Positions 1-5,998 of a stretch of DNA of 12,865 nucleotides are shown here, one piece after another; the stretch's first letter is position 1; each line of letters starts with the position of its first letter. Source of the stretch: Mesorhizobium sp. (GTDB lineage Bacteria > Pseudomonadota > Alphaproteobacteria > Rhizobiales > Rhizobiaceae); NCBI GenBank assembly GCA_019509685.1, contig JAEKLU010000274.1:1-12865 (forward strand). The letters are read 5' to 3'. Position numbers and translations under genes: made by a program. The notes under the pieces are model-generated. The model was not told the origin of the DNA. It was given only the letters and a program-made list of their open reading frames with translations, and ran no database searches.

Positions 1-797
1 AGCATCGGTACCACCACCTTCAGCGCCCGCTTCCCGCCGGAAACGAGGCGTTCGAGCACCACCGAATCCTCGGACGGCAGCCGGGCGGCTGCCTTGAGCC
101 ACGGCACGACGCCAAAGCAGCGCCAGCCGGTGAAGTTGTCGATCGCCTTGATCCCATCGTCGAACAGCGAGACATCGCCGCGGAACTTGTTGATGATGTA
201 GCCGGCGATCATGCGCCGGTCTTCCTCCGGCAGGATCAGATGCGTGCCGGCAACCGAGGCGATGACGCCGCCGCGATCGATGTCGCCGACCAGGATCACC
301 GGCACGTTGGCGCGCGTGGCAAACCCCATATTGGCGATGTCGCGGGGGCGCAGATTGATCTCGGCCGGCGATCCGGCGCCCTCGACGATGACCAGATCGG
401 CGCCCTCGCCGACCTTGGCCCAGGAGTCCAGAACGGCGTCCATCAGCTTGGCCTTCATCGTCTGATAGTCGCGCGCCCGCGCCTCGCCGAACACCTTGCC
501 CTGCACAATCACCTGCGAGCCGGTATCGCTCTGCGGCTTGAGCAGCACCGGGTTCATATGCACCGTCGGACGAACACCGCAGGCCAGCGCCTGCAGCCAT
601 TGCCCGCGGCCGATCTCGCCGCCGCCGGCCCTATTGTCACCGGGGATTTCAGCGACGGCGGCATTGTTCGACATGTTCTGCGGCTTGAACGGCCGGACCT
701 TCAGCCCGCGCTTCCTGGCGGCGCGGCAAAGCCCGGCGACCAGAACGGTCTTGCCGACATCGGAGCCGGTGCCTTGCAGCATGATCGCCCTGGACAT
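1..797 (-). CDS. cobQ: Cobyric acid synthase CobQ (partial, N-terminal 265 residues; C-terminus beyond window edge)
   Basis: Cobyric acid synthase amidates the b, d, e and g side chains of adenosylcobyrinic a,c-diamide, using glutamine and ATP, late in cobalamin synthesis in the cytosol. The reading frame is open from the ATG at 797 to base 1. The N-terminal ATPase domain is plain: P-loop GTGSDVGKT at residues 9-17, the family signature [13 protein letters not shown] at 36-48, [10 protein letters not shown] at 61-70, and [17 protein letters not shown] at 80-96, followed by the GDIDRGG motif. The family is usually about 480-490 residues, so the glutamine amidotransferase half lies outside the window. 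The start codon overlaps the stop of the upstream cupin gene (TGATG), and GGGAG lies 9 bases upstream, which fixes the start and suggests translational coupling. Identification is from recognised motifs and is near certain. Confidence 0.95.
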   Translation of the reverse strand, partial: MSRAIMLQGTGSDVGKTVLVAGLCRAARKRGLKVRPFKPQNMSNNAAVAEIPGDNRAGGGEIGRGQWLQALACGVRPTVHMNPVLLKPQSDTGSQVIVQGKVFGEARARDYQTMKAKLMDAVLDSWAKVGEGADLVIVEGAGSPAEINLRPRDIANMGFATRANVPVILVGDIDRGGVIASVAGTHLILPEEDRRMIAGYIINKFRGDVSLFDDGIKAIDNFTGWRCFGVVPWLKAAARLPSEDSVVLERLVSGGKRALKVVVPM

Positions 798-1402
798 CAG
801 GCGTTGCTCCCTGAGCCGATGGTCGATTTCTGCGCCAGCGGGCCGCCGCGCCAGATGTAAAGCGCCATCAGCGGCTCCCTGCCGGTGCGCATGGCATGGC
901 TGACGTTGGATGCGTGGTGGATCACCTCGCCGGCCGCACGCAGCTGGAAACCGCGCTCGCCCATGCGCCATTCGGTGCCGCCGGTCAGCGGAATGTAGAT
1001 TTCCTCGGCGATGTGATGATGGTCGGGATAGACGATGCCCGGCCCCAGCATCAGCACGCCGCCAGCGACCGCGTCATTGGCGAAATGCCCGCGCGTGCCG
1101 AACACCTCCAGCCAGCCATAATTGTCGATGAAGCGCTGGCCGAAATCGGCGGCGCTGTAGGTCTGGCCCCAGCAAAAGTCGTCGCGATGGTTGGCGGCGA
1201 GCCGCGTCAGCGGCTGGATTGCCGGCGGCGCAAGCGCAGCGATGCGGTCGAGATGGCGAAGGCAGGCAAGACCATGCGGTTCAAGCGAACGTGCCGGCAT
1301 GGCCCAGGCGATAGCGGCGACTGCATCCCTGGCCACCGCGTCTTCAACGCTCTTGAGATACCCCTGGAACTCCCGGAGCAAAGCATCGAAAATTGTCGGC
1401 AC
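797..1402 (-). CDS. Cupin protein of the DMSP-lyase (DddQ/DddL-like) family
   Basis: A 201-residue single-domain cupin. The metal-site pattern of DddQ-type dimethylsulfoniopropionate lyases is present with matching spacing: Y125, H130, E134, Y136 and H169 line up with Tyr120, His125, Glu129, Tyr131 and His163 as I recall them for Ruegeria DddQ, and the length is similar. Those enzymes cleave DMSP to dimethyl sulfide and acrylate. Residues 128-136 read HHHIAEEIY. There is no signal peptide, so it is probably cytosolic. The start is GTG at 1402, with GGAG 6 bases upstream. It is the first gene of a pair with cobQ (one-base overlap) and is divergent from the isobutyryl-CoA dehydrogenase gene. 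No acuI, acuR or other acrylate gene is in view, so the true substrate may differ from DMSP. Family assignment is fairly secure; the reaction is inferred. Confidence 0.8.
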   Translation of the reverse strand: MPTIFDALLREFQGYLKSVEDAVARDAVAAIAWAMPARSLEPHGLACLRHLDRIAALAPPAIQPLTRLAANHRDDFCWGQTYSAADFGQRFIDNYGWLEVFGTRGHFANDAVAGGVLMLGPGIVYPDHHHIAEEIYIPLTGGTEWRMGERGFQLRAAGEVIHHASNVSHAMRTGREPLMALYIWRGGPLAQKSTIGSGSNA

Positions 1403-1426
1403 AAACGGCTCCGTTTATCATTCCAT

Positions 1427-1458
1427 GCACAACCGGTCCGCAGGGGGCCGGGTTGCGC
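1427..1458. promoter_or_regulatory. Imperfect inverted repeat in divergent promoter region
   Basis: The 146-base gap between the cupin gene and the acyl-CoA dehydrogenase gene must hold both promoters. In it, GCACAACCGG (1427-1436) is mirrored by CCGGGTTGCGC (1448-1458), with one bulged base and one mismatch. It could be an operator for a regulator of either operon, or chance in GC-rich DNA. I see no convincing -35/-10 pair. Confidence 0.2.
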
Positions 1459-1548
1459 GGCGGCATCATTGGTCTAGATTGGCGAGCGCGCATAGCCAAA
1501 AACGACAGGCCAGCGACAGGCAGGCCGAAAACCATCAGGGAGCACGTC

Positions 1549-2715
1549 ATGGACGCGGCAGTCGATGCGGGCACTGGCCAATTCGAACTCAACGAGGACC
1601 AACGCGCCATCCAAGAGATGGCCCAGGCTTTCGCGGCCGATCGCGTTGCGCCCAATGCGCTCGACTGGGACAAGGCAAAGCACTTCCCCGCCGATGTGAT
1701 CCGCGAGACCGGCCCGCTCGGTCTGGGCGGCATCTATGTCCGCGACGATGTCGGCGGTTCGGCGCTGGGCCGGCTCGATGCGGTGCTGATCTTCGAGGCG
1801 CTGGCACATGCCGACCCCGCCTTTTCGTCCTTCATTTCGATCCACAACATGGCGGCCTCGATGATCGACCGCTTCGGCTCCGACGAGCAGCGCCAGCGCT
1901 TCCTGCCGAAGCTGACCTCGATGGAATGGTTGGCCAGCTACTGCCTGACCGAGCCTGGCTCCGGCTCGGACGCAGCCGCCCTGAAGACCCGGGCGGTGAA
2001 AAGCGGCGGCGACTATGTCTTGAACGGCGCCAAGCAGTTCATCTCCGGCGCCGGCGACAGCGACCTTTATGTCGTGATGGCGCGCACCGGCGCCGACGGC
2101 CCGAAAGGCATTTCCACCTTTGTCGTGCCGAAGGACGCGCCTGGCCTCTCCTTCGGCGCCAACGAGCACAAGATGGGCTGGCACATGCAGTCGACGCGCC
2201 AGGTCATCTTCGAGGATTGCAAGGTGCCGGCCGAAAACCTGCTTTCAGGCGAAGGCGCCGGTTTCGGCATCGCCATGGCCGGGCTCGACGGCGGCCGCCT
2301 CAACATCGCCGCCTGTTCGCTCGGCGGCGCGCAATCGGCGCTCGACAAGGCGCTTGGCTATACAAGCGAGCGCAAGGCGTTCGGCTCGAAGATCAACCAG
2401 TTCCAGGCGCTGCAATTCAGGCTGGCCGACATGGAGACAGAGTTGCAGGCGGCGCGCATCTTCCTCTACGCCGCCGCCTCGAAACTCGACCGCAAGGCCC
2501 CGGACGCCGGCAAATGGTCGGCGATGGCCAAGCGTTTCGTCACCGATATCGGCTTCGACGTTGCCAACCAGGCGCTGCAACTGCATGGCGGCTACGGCTA
2601 TCTGCACGACTACGGCATCGAGAAACTGGTGCGGGATCTCCGCGTCCACCAGATCCTCGAGGGCACCAACGAGATCATGCGCGTCATCATCGCGCGGACG
2701 TTGATCGGGCGCTGA
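1549..2715 (+). CDS. Isobutyryl-CoA dehydrogenase (acyl-CoA dehydrogenase family)
   Basis: This 388-residue FAD enzyme of valine breakdown oxidises isobutyryl-CoA to methacrylyl-CoA and passes electrons to electron-transfer flavoprotein. The sequence follows human ACAD8 closely over its whole length, with shared blocks such as SYCLTEPGSGSDAA (130-143), NGAKQFISGAG (159-169), FEDCKVP (221-227) and HGGYGYL (346-352). The catalytic base is Glu371 in QILEGTNEIMR, the position typical of short-chain and isobutyryl dehydrogenases. The frame stays open upstream to 1393, but the ATG at 1549 has AGGGAG 6 bases before it, and the family homology begins just after it. mmsB starts 23 bases downstream, so the two are almost surely one operon. 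A 2-methylbutyryl-CoA role is possible but less likely given the mmsB neighbour. Confidence 0.92.
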   Translation: MDAAVDAGTGQFELNEDQRAIQEMAQAFAADRVAPNALDWDKAKHFPADVIRETGPLGLGGIYVRDDVGGSALGRLDAVLIFEALAHADPAFSSFISIHNMAASMIDRFGSDEQRQRFLPKLTSMEWLASYCLTEPGSGSDAAALKTRAVKSGGDYVLNGAKQFISGAGDSDLYVVMARTGADGPKGISTFVVPKDAPGLSFGANEHKMGWHMQSTRQVIFEDCKVPAENLLSGEGAGFGIAMAGLDGGRLNIAACSLGGAQSALDKALGYTSERKAFGSKINQFQALQFRLADMETELQAARIFLYAAASKLDRKAPDAGKWSAMAKRFVTDIGFDVANQALQLHGGYGYLHDYGIEKLVRDLRVHQILEGTNEIMRVIIARTLIGR

Positions 2716-2738
2716 CAGAAAACATTCGGGAGAAAACG

Positions 2739-3620
2739 ATGGCAACCATTGCCTTCATCGGCCTCGGTAACATGGGCAATCCGATGGCCGCCAATCTGGT
2801 CAAGGCCGGACACGCTGTGAACGGGTTCGACCTTGTGCCGGAAAACCTTACCGTCGCCCGGGGGCATGGCGTGACGGTGATGACCAATGCGCAGGCTGCG
2901 GTGAAAGACGCCGACGTCGTCATCACCATGCTTCCCGCCGGCAAGCATGTGCTCTCCGTCTACGAAAACATTGCGCCTAAGGCCAAGCGGGACGCGCTGT
3001 TCATCGATTCCTCGACGATCGATGTCGAATCGGCCCGCAAAGCGCATACCATTGCCGCAAGGCATGGCTTAGCCTCGATCGACGCGCCGGTGTCCGGCGG
3101 CACCGGCGGCGCCACGGCCGGAACCCTGACCTTCATGGCCGGCGGCTCCGATGCGGCTTTCGCCGCCGCCGAGCCGATCCTGAAACCGATGGCCGGCCGC
3201 ATCGTCCATTGCGGCGGCGATGGCGCCGGACAGGCGGCCAAGATCTGCAACAACATGATCCTTGGCATCTCGATGATCGGCGTCGCCGAAGCCTTTGTGC
3301 TGGCCGAAAAGCTCGGGCTTTCGCACCAGGCGCTGTTCGACGTTGCCTCCACCTCCTCCGGCCAGTGCTGGTCGCTGACCACCTATTGCCCGGTGCCCGG
3401 CCCGGTTCCGGCATCGCCGGCGAATCGCGATTACAAGCCCGGCTTTGCCGCGGCGCTGATGCTGAAAGACTTGAAATTGGCGCAGGAAGCAGCCCAAAGC
3501 GCCGGCGCGGTAACGCCCCTGGGCGCCGAGGCGACGCAGCTATATGCGCTGTTCAACGCACAAGGCCATGCCGGCGTCGATTTTTCCGGCATTATAAATT
3601 TTCTGCGCGGTAATTTATAA
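2739..3620 (+). CDS. mmsB: 3-hydroxyisobutyrate dehydrogenase
   Basis: A 293-residue NAD-dependent beta-hydroxyacid dehydrogenase that oxidises 3-hydroxyisobutyrate to methylmalonate semialdehyde in valine catabolism. The Rossmann motif GLGNMG is at residues 8-13, and Asp31 at the end of the second strand favours NAD over NADP. The substrate-binding block DAPVSGGTGGA spans 115-125. The catalytic lysine is Lys168 in GQAAKICNNM, with Asn172 beside it, and the C-terminal KDLKLA motif is at 243-248. Length is normal for the family. The ATG at 2739 is preceded by GGGAG with a 6-base spacer, 23 bases after the isobutyryl-CoA dehydrogenase stop. The same frame is open far upstream, but that is an overlap shadow. 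The last codons lie in a perfect AT-rich inverted repeat (see 3591-3621). Confidence 0.94.
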   Translation: MATIAFIGLGNMGNPMAANLVKAGHAVNGFDLVPENLTVARGHGVTVMTNAQAAVKDADVVITMLPAGKHVLSVYENIAPKAKRDALFIDSSTIDVESARKAHTIAARHGLASIDAPVSGGTGGATAGTLTFMAGGSDAAFAAAEPILKPMAGRIVHCGGDGAGQAAKICNNMILGISMIGVAEAFVLAEKLGLSHQALFDVASTSSGQCWSLTTYCPVPGPVPASPANRDYKPGFAAALMLKDLKLAQEAAQSAGAVTPLGAEATQLYALFNAQGHAGVDFSGIINFLRGNL

Positions 3621-3621
3621 T
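3591..3621 (+). repeat. Perfect 10-bp AT-rich inverted repeat spanning the mmsB stop codon
   Basis: ATTATAAATT (3591-3600) and AATTTATAAT (3612-3621) are exact reverse complements around an 11-base GC-rich loop. In the mRNA this would form a hairpin that contains the TAA stop. No T-run follows, so it is not a standard intrinsic terminator. It stands out because nearly all ten arm positions are A or T in otherwise GC-rich DNA. Possible roles are 3'-end stabilisation, a pause or processing site, or a protein-binding site; none can be chosen from sequence alone. Confidence 0.6.
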
Positions 3622-3660
3622 AAGCCACTGATTACAAAGGACTATTGTCCGCAGACGGCT

Positions 3661-3678
3661 AGCAAATTTAGATTTGCT
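3661..3678. repeat. Perfect 7-bp inverted repeat between mmsB and the structured element
   Basis: AGCAAAT (3661-3667) and ATTTGCT (3672-3678) pair around the loop TTAG. It lies 41 bases after the mmsB stop. It could be a weak terminator without a U-tract, or an operator for a promoter serving the downstream structured element. Confidence 0.4.
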
Positions 3679-3723
3679 TAAGGTCTCGATAACGCACCGG
3701 TAACGATGTGCCTATAAAACGGA

Positions 3724-3867
3724 CTTCGAGGCGGACATCGCATCCGCCCGGCGCTCCGGATCAGGTCTCGCGTACCGGAGCCCGTTAGTTTCGCAAGTGC
3801 TTCGTCGCGAAACGCCATGCGTATCTGGCAAAGCCGCGTTCCCGTTGGGGCGCGGTTTTTGCTTTTT
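3724..3867 (+). ncRNA. Candidate structured small RNA or processed 3' UTR with own terminator
   Basis: No protein-coding gene fits the roughly 285 bases between mmsB and the next gene, but the plus strand holds a dense run of helices. Hairpin 1 is GGCGGA/TCCGCC (3730-3735 with 3743-3748). Hairpin 2 abuts it: GCTCCGG/CCGGAGC (3753-3759 with 3775-3781), lengthened by three more pairs across a bulged C3752 (3749-3751 with 3782-3784). Hairpin 3 is GTTTCGC/GCGAAAC (3788-3794 with 3807-3813). A terminator hairpin with two T-runs ends the element at about 3867. A TATAAA at 3713-3718 could be a -10 box, giving a start near 3724, but I find no good -35 box, so the 5' end is a guess. It may instead be cut from the mmsB transcript. 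I do not recognise the family. Confidence 0.45.
3830..3867 (+). terminator. Rho-independent terminator, plus strand
   Basis: The stem AAAGCCGCG (3830-3838) pairs with CGCGGTTTT (3851-3859), with one G-U pair. A small inner CCC/GGG helix (3841-3843 with 3847-3849) extends it. TTTTT at 3856-3860 and again at 3863-3867 follow the stem. It would end transcription from the structured element, and from mmsB if that reads through. In the opposite direction only a short T-run follows, so service to the convergent gene is less clear. Confidence 0.75.
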
Positions 3868-3905
3868 CGGGAGCTATACTGCGCGGCCTTTTCAAGCCGA
3901 CTTTC

Positions 3906-4265
3906 CTAGACTTTGTTGGACAACCGCCGGAAATTTGCCTTCACAGCGCGGCTGGCAGGCTTCAGCGCCGCGCTGATCGACCGTTCCGCAGCGATGCCGT
4001 TGAACAGCGATGGCGTGCGGCCCGAAAAAACCTCAGGCCAGAAACGCGCCGCCGAGTGCCACAGCGCCATCTGCGCCGCAAACGCGCCTTCGGCTACCGC
4101 GTTGGCTTTCTCCTGCACCGCGCGTGCGGTTTCAGGACTATAGGCTCGGCCGGTTTCGGCGGCCATCAGCGGCAGCCGCATCATCGCCACCAGCGGCGCC
4201 AGCATCAGATCCTGGCCTATCCCCGCCGCTTCAAGCGACCGCCGGCTCTTGCCTGTCTTTGCCAT
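3906..4265 (-). CDS. Hypothetical small helical protein (phasin-like features)
   Basis: A 119-residue basic protein that I do not recognise as a named family. Residues 19-37 are rich in Leu, Met and Ala and look amphipathic. Residues 43-74 read as a long helix with a QEKANAVAEGAFAAQ segment of the kind seen in phasin-type, polyester-granule-associated proteins. A W-P-E-V-F turn is at about 76-80, and the basic tail ends RRLSNKV. The phasin resemblance is one of composition and helix pattern only. The frame is open to an ATG at 4343, but that start lies only 12 bases from a strong terminator stem and has no Shine-Dalgarno sequence. The ATG at 4265, with GGA 5 bases upstream and a MAKTGKSRR start, is preferred. 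It is transcribed separately from the upstream aminotransferase. Confidence 0.65.
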   Translation of the reverse strand: MAKTGKSRRSLEAAGIGQDLMLAPLVAMMRLPLMAAETGRAYSPETARAVQEKANAVAEGAFAAQMALWHSAARFWPEVFSGRTPSLFNGIAAERSISAALKPASRAVKANFRRLSNKV

Positions 4266-4355
4266 GAAAATCCAACCCCAATGCCGCCGGTGTGGCCGGC
4301 TCCCGACACTTAAGCGCGTGGCGGGCCATTCGTTCCCCGACATATCTGGAAAGTT

Positions 4356-4394
4356 GGCCGGGCGCCACGTATCAACAGGCGCCCGGCCCTTTTG
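4356..4394 (-). terminator. Strong, probably bidirectional terminator hairpin after the aminotransferase gene
   Basis: GGCCGGGCGCC (4356-4366) and GGCGCCCGGCC (4378-4388) form a perfect 11-bp stem with an 11-base loop, just after the aminotransferase stop. On the minus strand the stem is followed by AACTTT, a poor U-tract. On the plus strand it is followed by CTTTT. Its position points to ending the minus-strand aminotransferase transcript. Confidence 0.7.
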
Positions 4395-4396
4395 TC

Positions 4397-5776
4397 CTAG
4401 CGCTTGCGCAAATCCGCCTCGGCAAGATCGAGCGCCTTTGCGATGCGCTCGCAGGCCATGTCGACGGTGTCGCGCGTCCAGATCAGCGGCGGCGACAGGA
4501 TCATCGTGTCGCCGGTGGCGCGCAGCATCAGGCCCTGCGCGATCGCGTGGTCACGCACGACGACGGCAGCACTTCCCGACGGCAGGTAACGCTCCTTGGT
4601 CGCCTTGTCCTTGACGATCTCGATCGCGCCCATCAGGCCGATGGAGCGCACTTCGCCGACCAGCCTGTGGCCGGCAAGCTGCTCCTGCAGCGCTTGCGCG
4701 AAATACGGACCGGTGTCGTTCTTGACGCGTTCGACCAAGCCTTCGCGCTCGATGATCTCGAGGTTCTTCAACGCCACGGCGCAGGCCACCGGATGACCGG
4801 AATAGGTGTAGCCGTGATAGAACTCGCCACCTTTCTCGACCAGCGTCTTGGCGACGCGGTCGCCGACCAGCAGCGCCGACAGCGGCTGGTAGCCCGAAGT
4901 CAGCGCCTTGGCGGTGGTGATGGTGTCGGGCTCGATGCCGAAAGTCTGCGCCGCGAACCATTCGCCGGTGCGGCCATAGCCGGTGATGACCTCGTCCAGC
5001 ATCAACAGCACATCGTATTTGCGGCAGATGCGTTCCACTTCCGGCCAATAGCTCATCGGCGGGATTTTCACGCCGCCGGCGCCCATCACCGGTTCGCCGA
5101 TGAAGGCGGCGACCTTGTCGGCGCCGGCTTCGAGGATCGCGTCCTCCACCGCCTTGGCGGCGCGGATGCCGAAATCATGGTCGCTTTCGCCGGGCAGAGC
5201 GAGCTCATAAGCATAAGGCATCATCACATGGACGATGTTGGGCACCGCGCCGCCCAACTGCTTGTGCATCGGCTCCATGCCGCCAAGCGACGTGCCGGCG
5301 ACCGTCGAGCCGTGATAGGCCGACTTGCGCGAGATGATGCGGTTCTTCTCGGGCTTGCCTTCGAGCGCCCAATAGTGGCGGACAAGCCGCAACGCCGTAT
5401 CGTTGGCTTCCGAACCGGACGAGCCGTAAAACACCTGGCTGACATGCTTGGGCGCCAGCTCGGCCAGCTTCTTCGACAGAAGCACCGGCGTCGGCGTCGA
5501 GCATTTGAAGAAGGAGTTGTAGTAGGGCAGCTCCTTCATCTGCGCATAGGCGGCCTCGGCCAGCTCGTCGCGGCCATAGCCGACATTGACACACCATAGC
5601 CCGGCCATGCCGTCGAGGATTTCCGTGCCGTCGGCATCGTAGATGAAGGGGCCGTTGGCGTGGGTGATGATGCGCGAGCCTGTTTCGCGCAGTTCCTTGT
5701 GGTCGGTGAAGGGATGCAGGTGATGCGCGGCGTCGATCTGCTGAAGCTGCTTCAGCGAATAGTTCTGATAAGTCAT
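4397..5776 (-). CDS. Class III omega-aminotransferase (putrescine/omega-amino acid:pyruvate type, SpuC-like)
   Basis: A 459-residue PLP enzyme of fold type I. It would move the terminal amino group of a diamine or omega-amino acid to pyruvate. The overall sequence closely resembles Pseudomonas SpuC (putrescine-pyruvate aminotransferase): FTDHKEL (23-29), DGMAGLWCVNVGYGR (55-69), GSSGSEANDT (118-127), YHGSTVAG (154-161), GEPVMGAGGV (227-236) and DEVITGYGRTGEWF (261-274). The Schiff-base lysine is Lys290 in TTAKALTSGYQPLS. Trp61 and Arg419, positions that shape the small and large substrate pockets in omega-transaminases, are present. The ATG at 5776 has GAGGA 12 bases upstream, a rather long spacer. 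Substrate could equally be another amine or beta-alanine, since annotations in this family are often over-specific. No amine transporter or aldehyde dehydrogenase is adjacent. Confidence 0.88.
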   Translation of the reverse strand: MTYQNYSLKQLQQIDAAHHLHPFTDHKELRETGSRIITHANGPFIYDADGTEILDGMAGLWCVNVGYGRDELAEAAYAQMKELPYYNSFFKCSTPTPVLLSKKLAELAPKHVSQVFYGSSGSEANDTALRLVRHYWALEGKPEKNRIISRKSAYHGSTVAGTSLGGMEPMHKQLGGAVPNIVHVMMPYAYELALPGESDHDFGIRAAKAVEDAILEAGADKVAAFIGEPVMGAGGVKIPPMSYWPEVERICRKYDVLLMLDEVITGYGRTGEWFAAQTFGIEPDTITTAKALTSGYQPLSALLVGDRVAKTLVEKGGEFYHGYTYSGHPVACAVALKNLEIIEREGLVERVKNDTGPYFAQALQEQLAGHRLVGEVRSIGLMGAIEIVKDKATKERYLPSGSAAVVVRDHAIAQGLMLRATGDTMILSPPLIWTRDTVDMACERIAKALDLAEADLRKR

Positions 5777-5828
5777 GGATTTGATCTTTCCTCTTGAATC
5801 AATCCGGCAGCCGCCGGGGGCGGATTCG

Positions 5829-5951
5829 TCAGAGGAAGCGGGGCGGCGAATAGCCGATGCGGGCGCACAGCCGCAAAAGCTCGGCGCGCAGCGTGCGCGG
5901 TGACGGTGTCACCGCGACCCCAAAGGCGCCATATGTCATCTTGCGAGCCAT
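5829..5951 (-). CDS. Doubtful 40-residue small ORF between peptidase and aminotransferase genes
   Basis: In the 222-base gap, a minus-strand ATG at 5951 opens 40 codons ending in TGA at 5829-5831. The start is MARKMTYGAFGV and the end is RIGYSPPRFL. It is basic and has no membrane segment. The start lies 47 bases after the peptidase stop and has no clear Shine-Dalgarno sequence; a second in-frame ATG is at 5939. I do not recognise it. It may be a real small protein, the remnant of a larger one, or chance in GC-rich DNA. Confidence 0.25.
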   Translation of the reverse strand: MARKMTYGAFGVAVTPSPRTLRAELLRLCARIGYSPPRFL

Positions 5952-5998
5952 GACAGGCAGCTTACGCCGCCTGAGGCCGGAAATTCAAGCCGTCCCGG

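Noticed and set aside
240..860. 206-codon plus-strand frame opposite cobQ
   Set aside because: The minus strand carries a clear CobQ N-terminus with continuous motifs, so this is an antisense shadow.
1191..2738. Long plus-strand frame running through the acyl-CoA dehydrogenase gene and joining mmsB in frame, which would give an 809-residue fusion
   Set aside because: The part before 2739 is a shifted reading of isobutyryl-CoA dehydrogenase, rich in Arg and Pro with no family features. mmsB has its own ATG and ribosome site.
3621..3905. tRNA or riboswitch in the structured intergenic region
   Set aside because: The hairpins do not form a cloverleaf with an acceptor stem and T-loop motif. No downstream plus-strand gene follows the terminator, so cis control by a riboswitch is unlikely.
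4292..5599. 435-codon plus-strand frame opposite the aminotransferase gene
   Set aside because: It is antisense to a full, recognisable class III aminotransferase and shows no domain.
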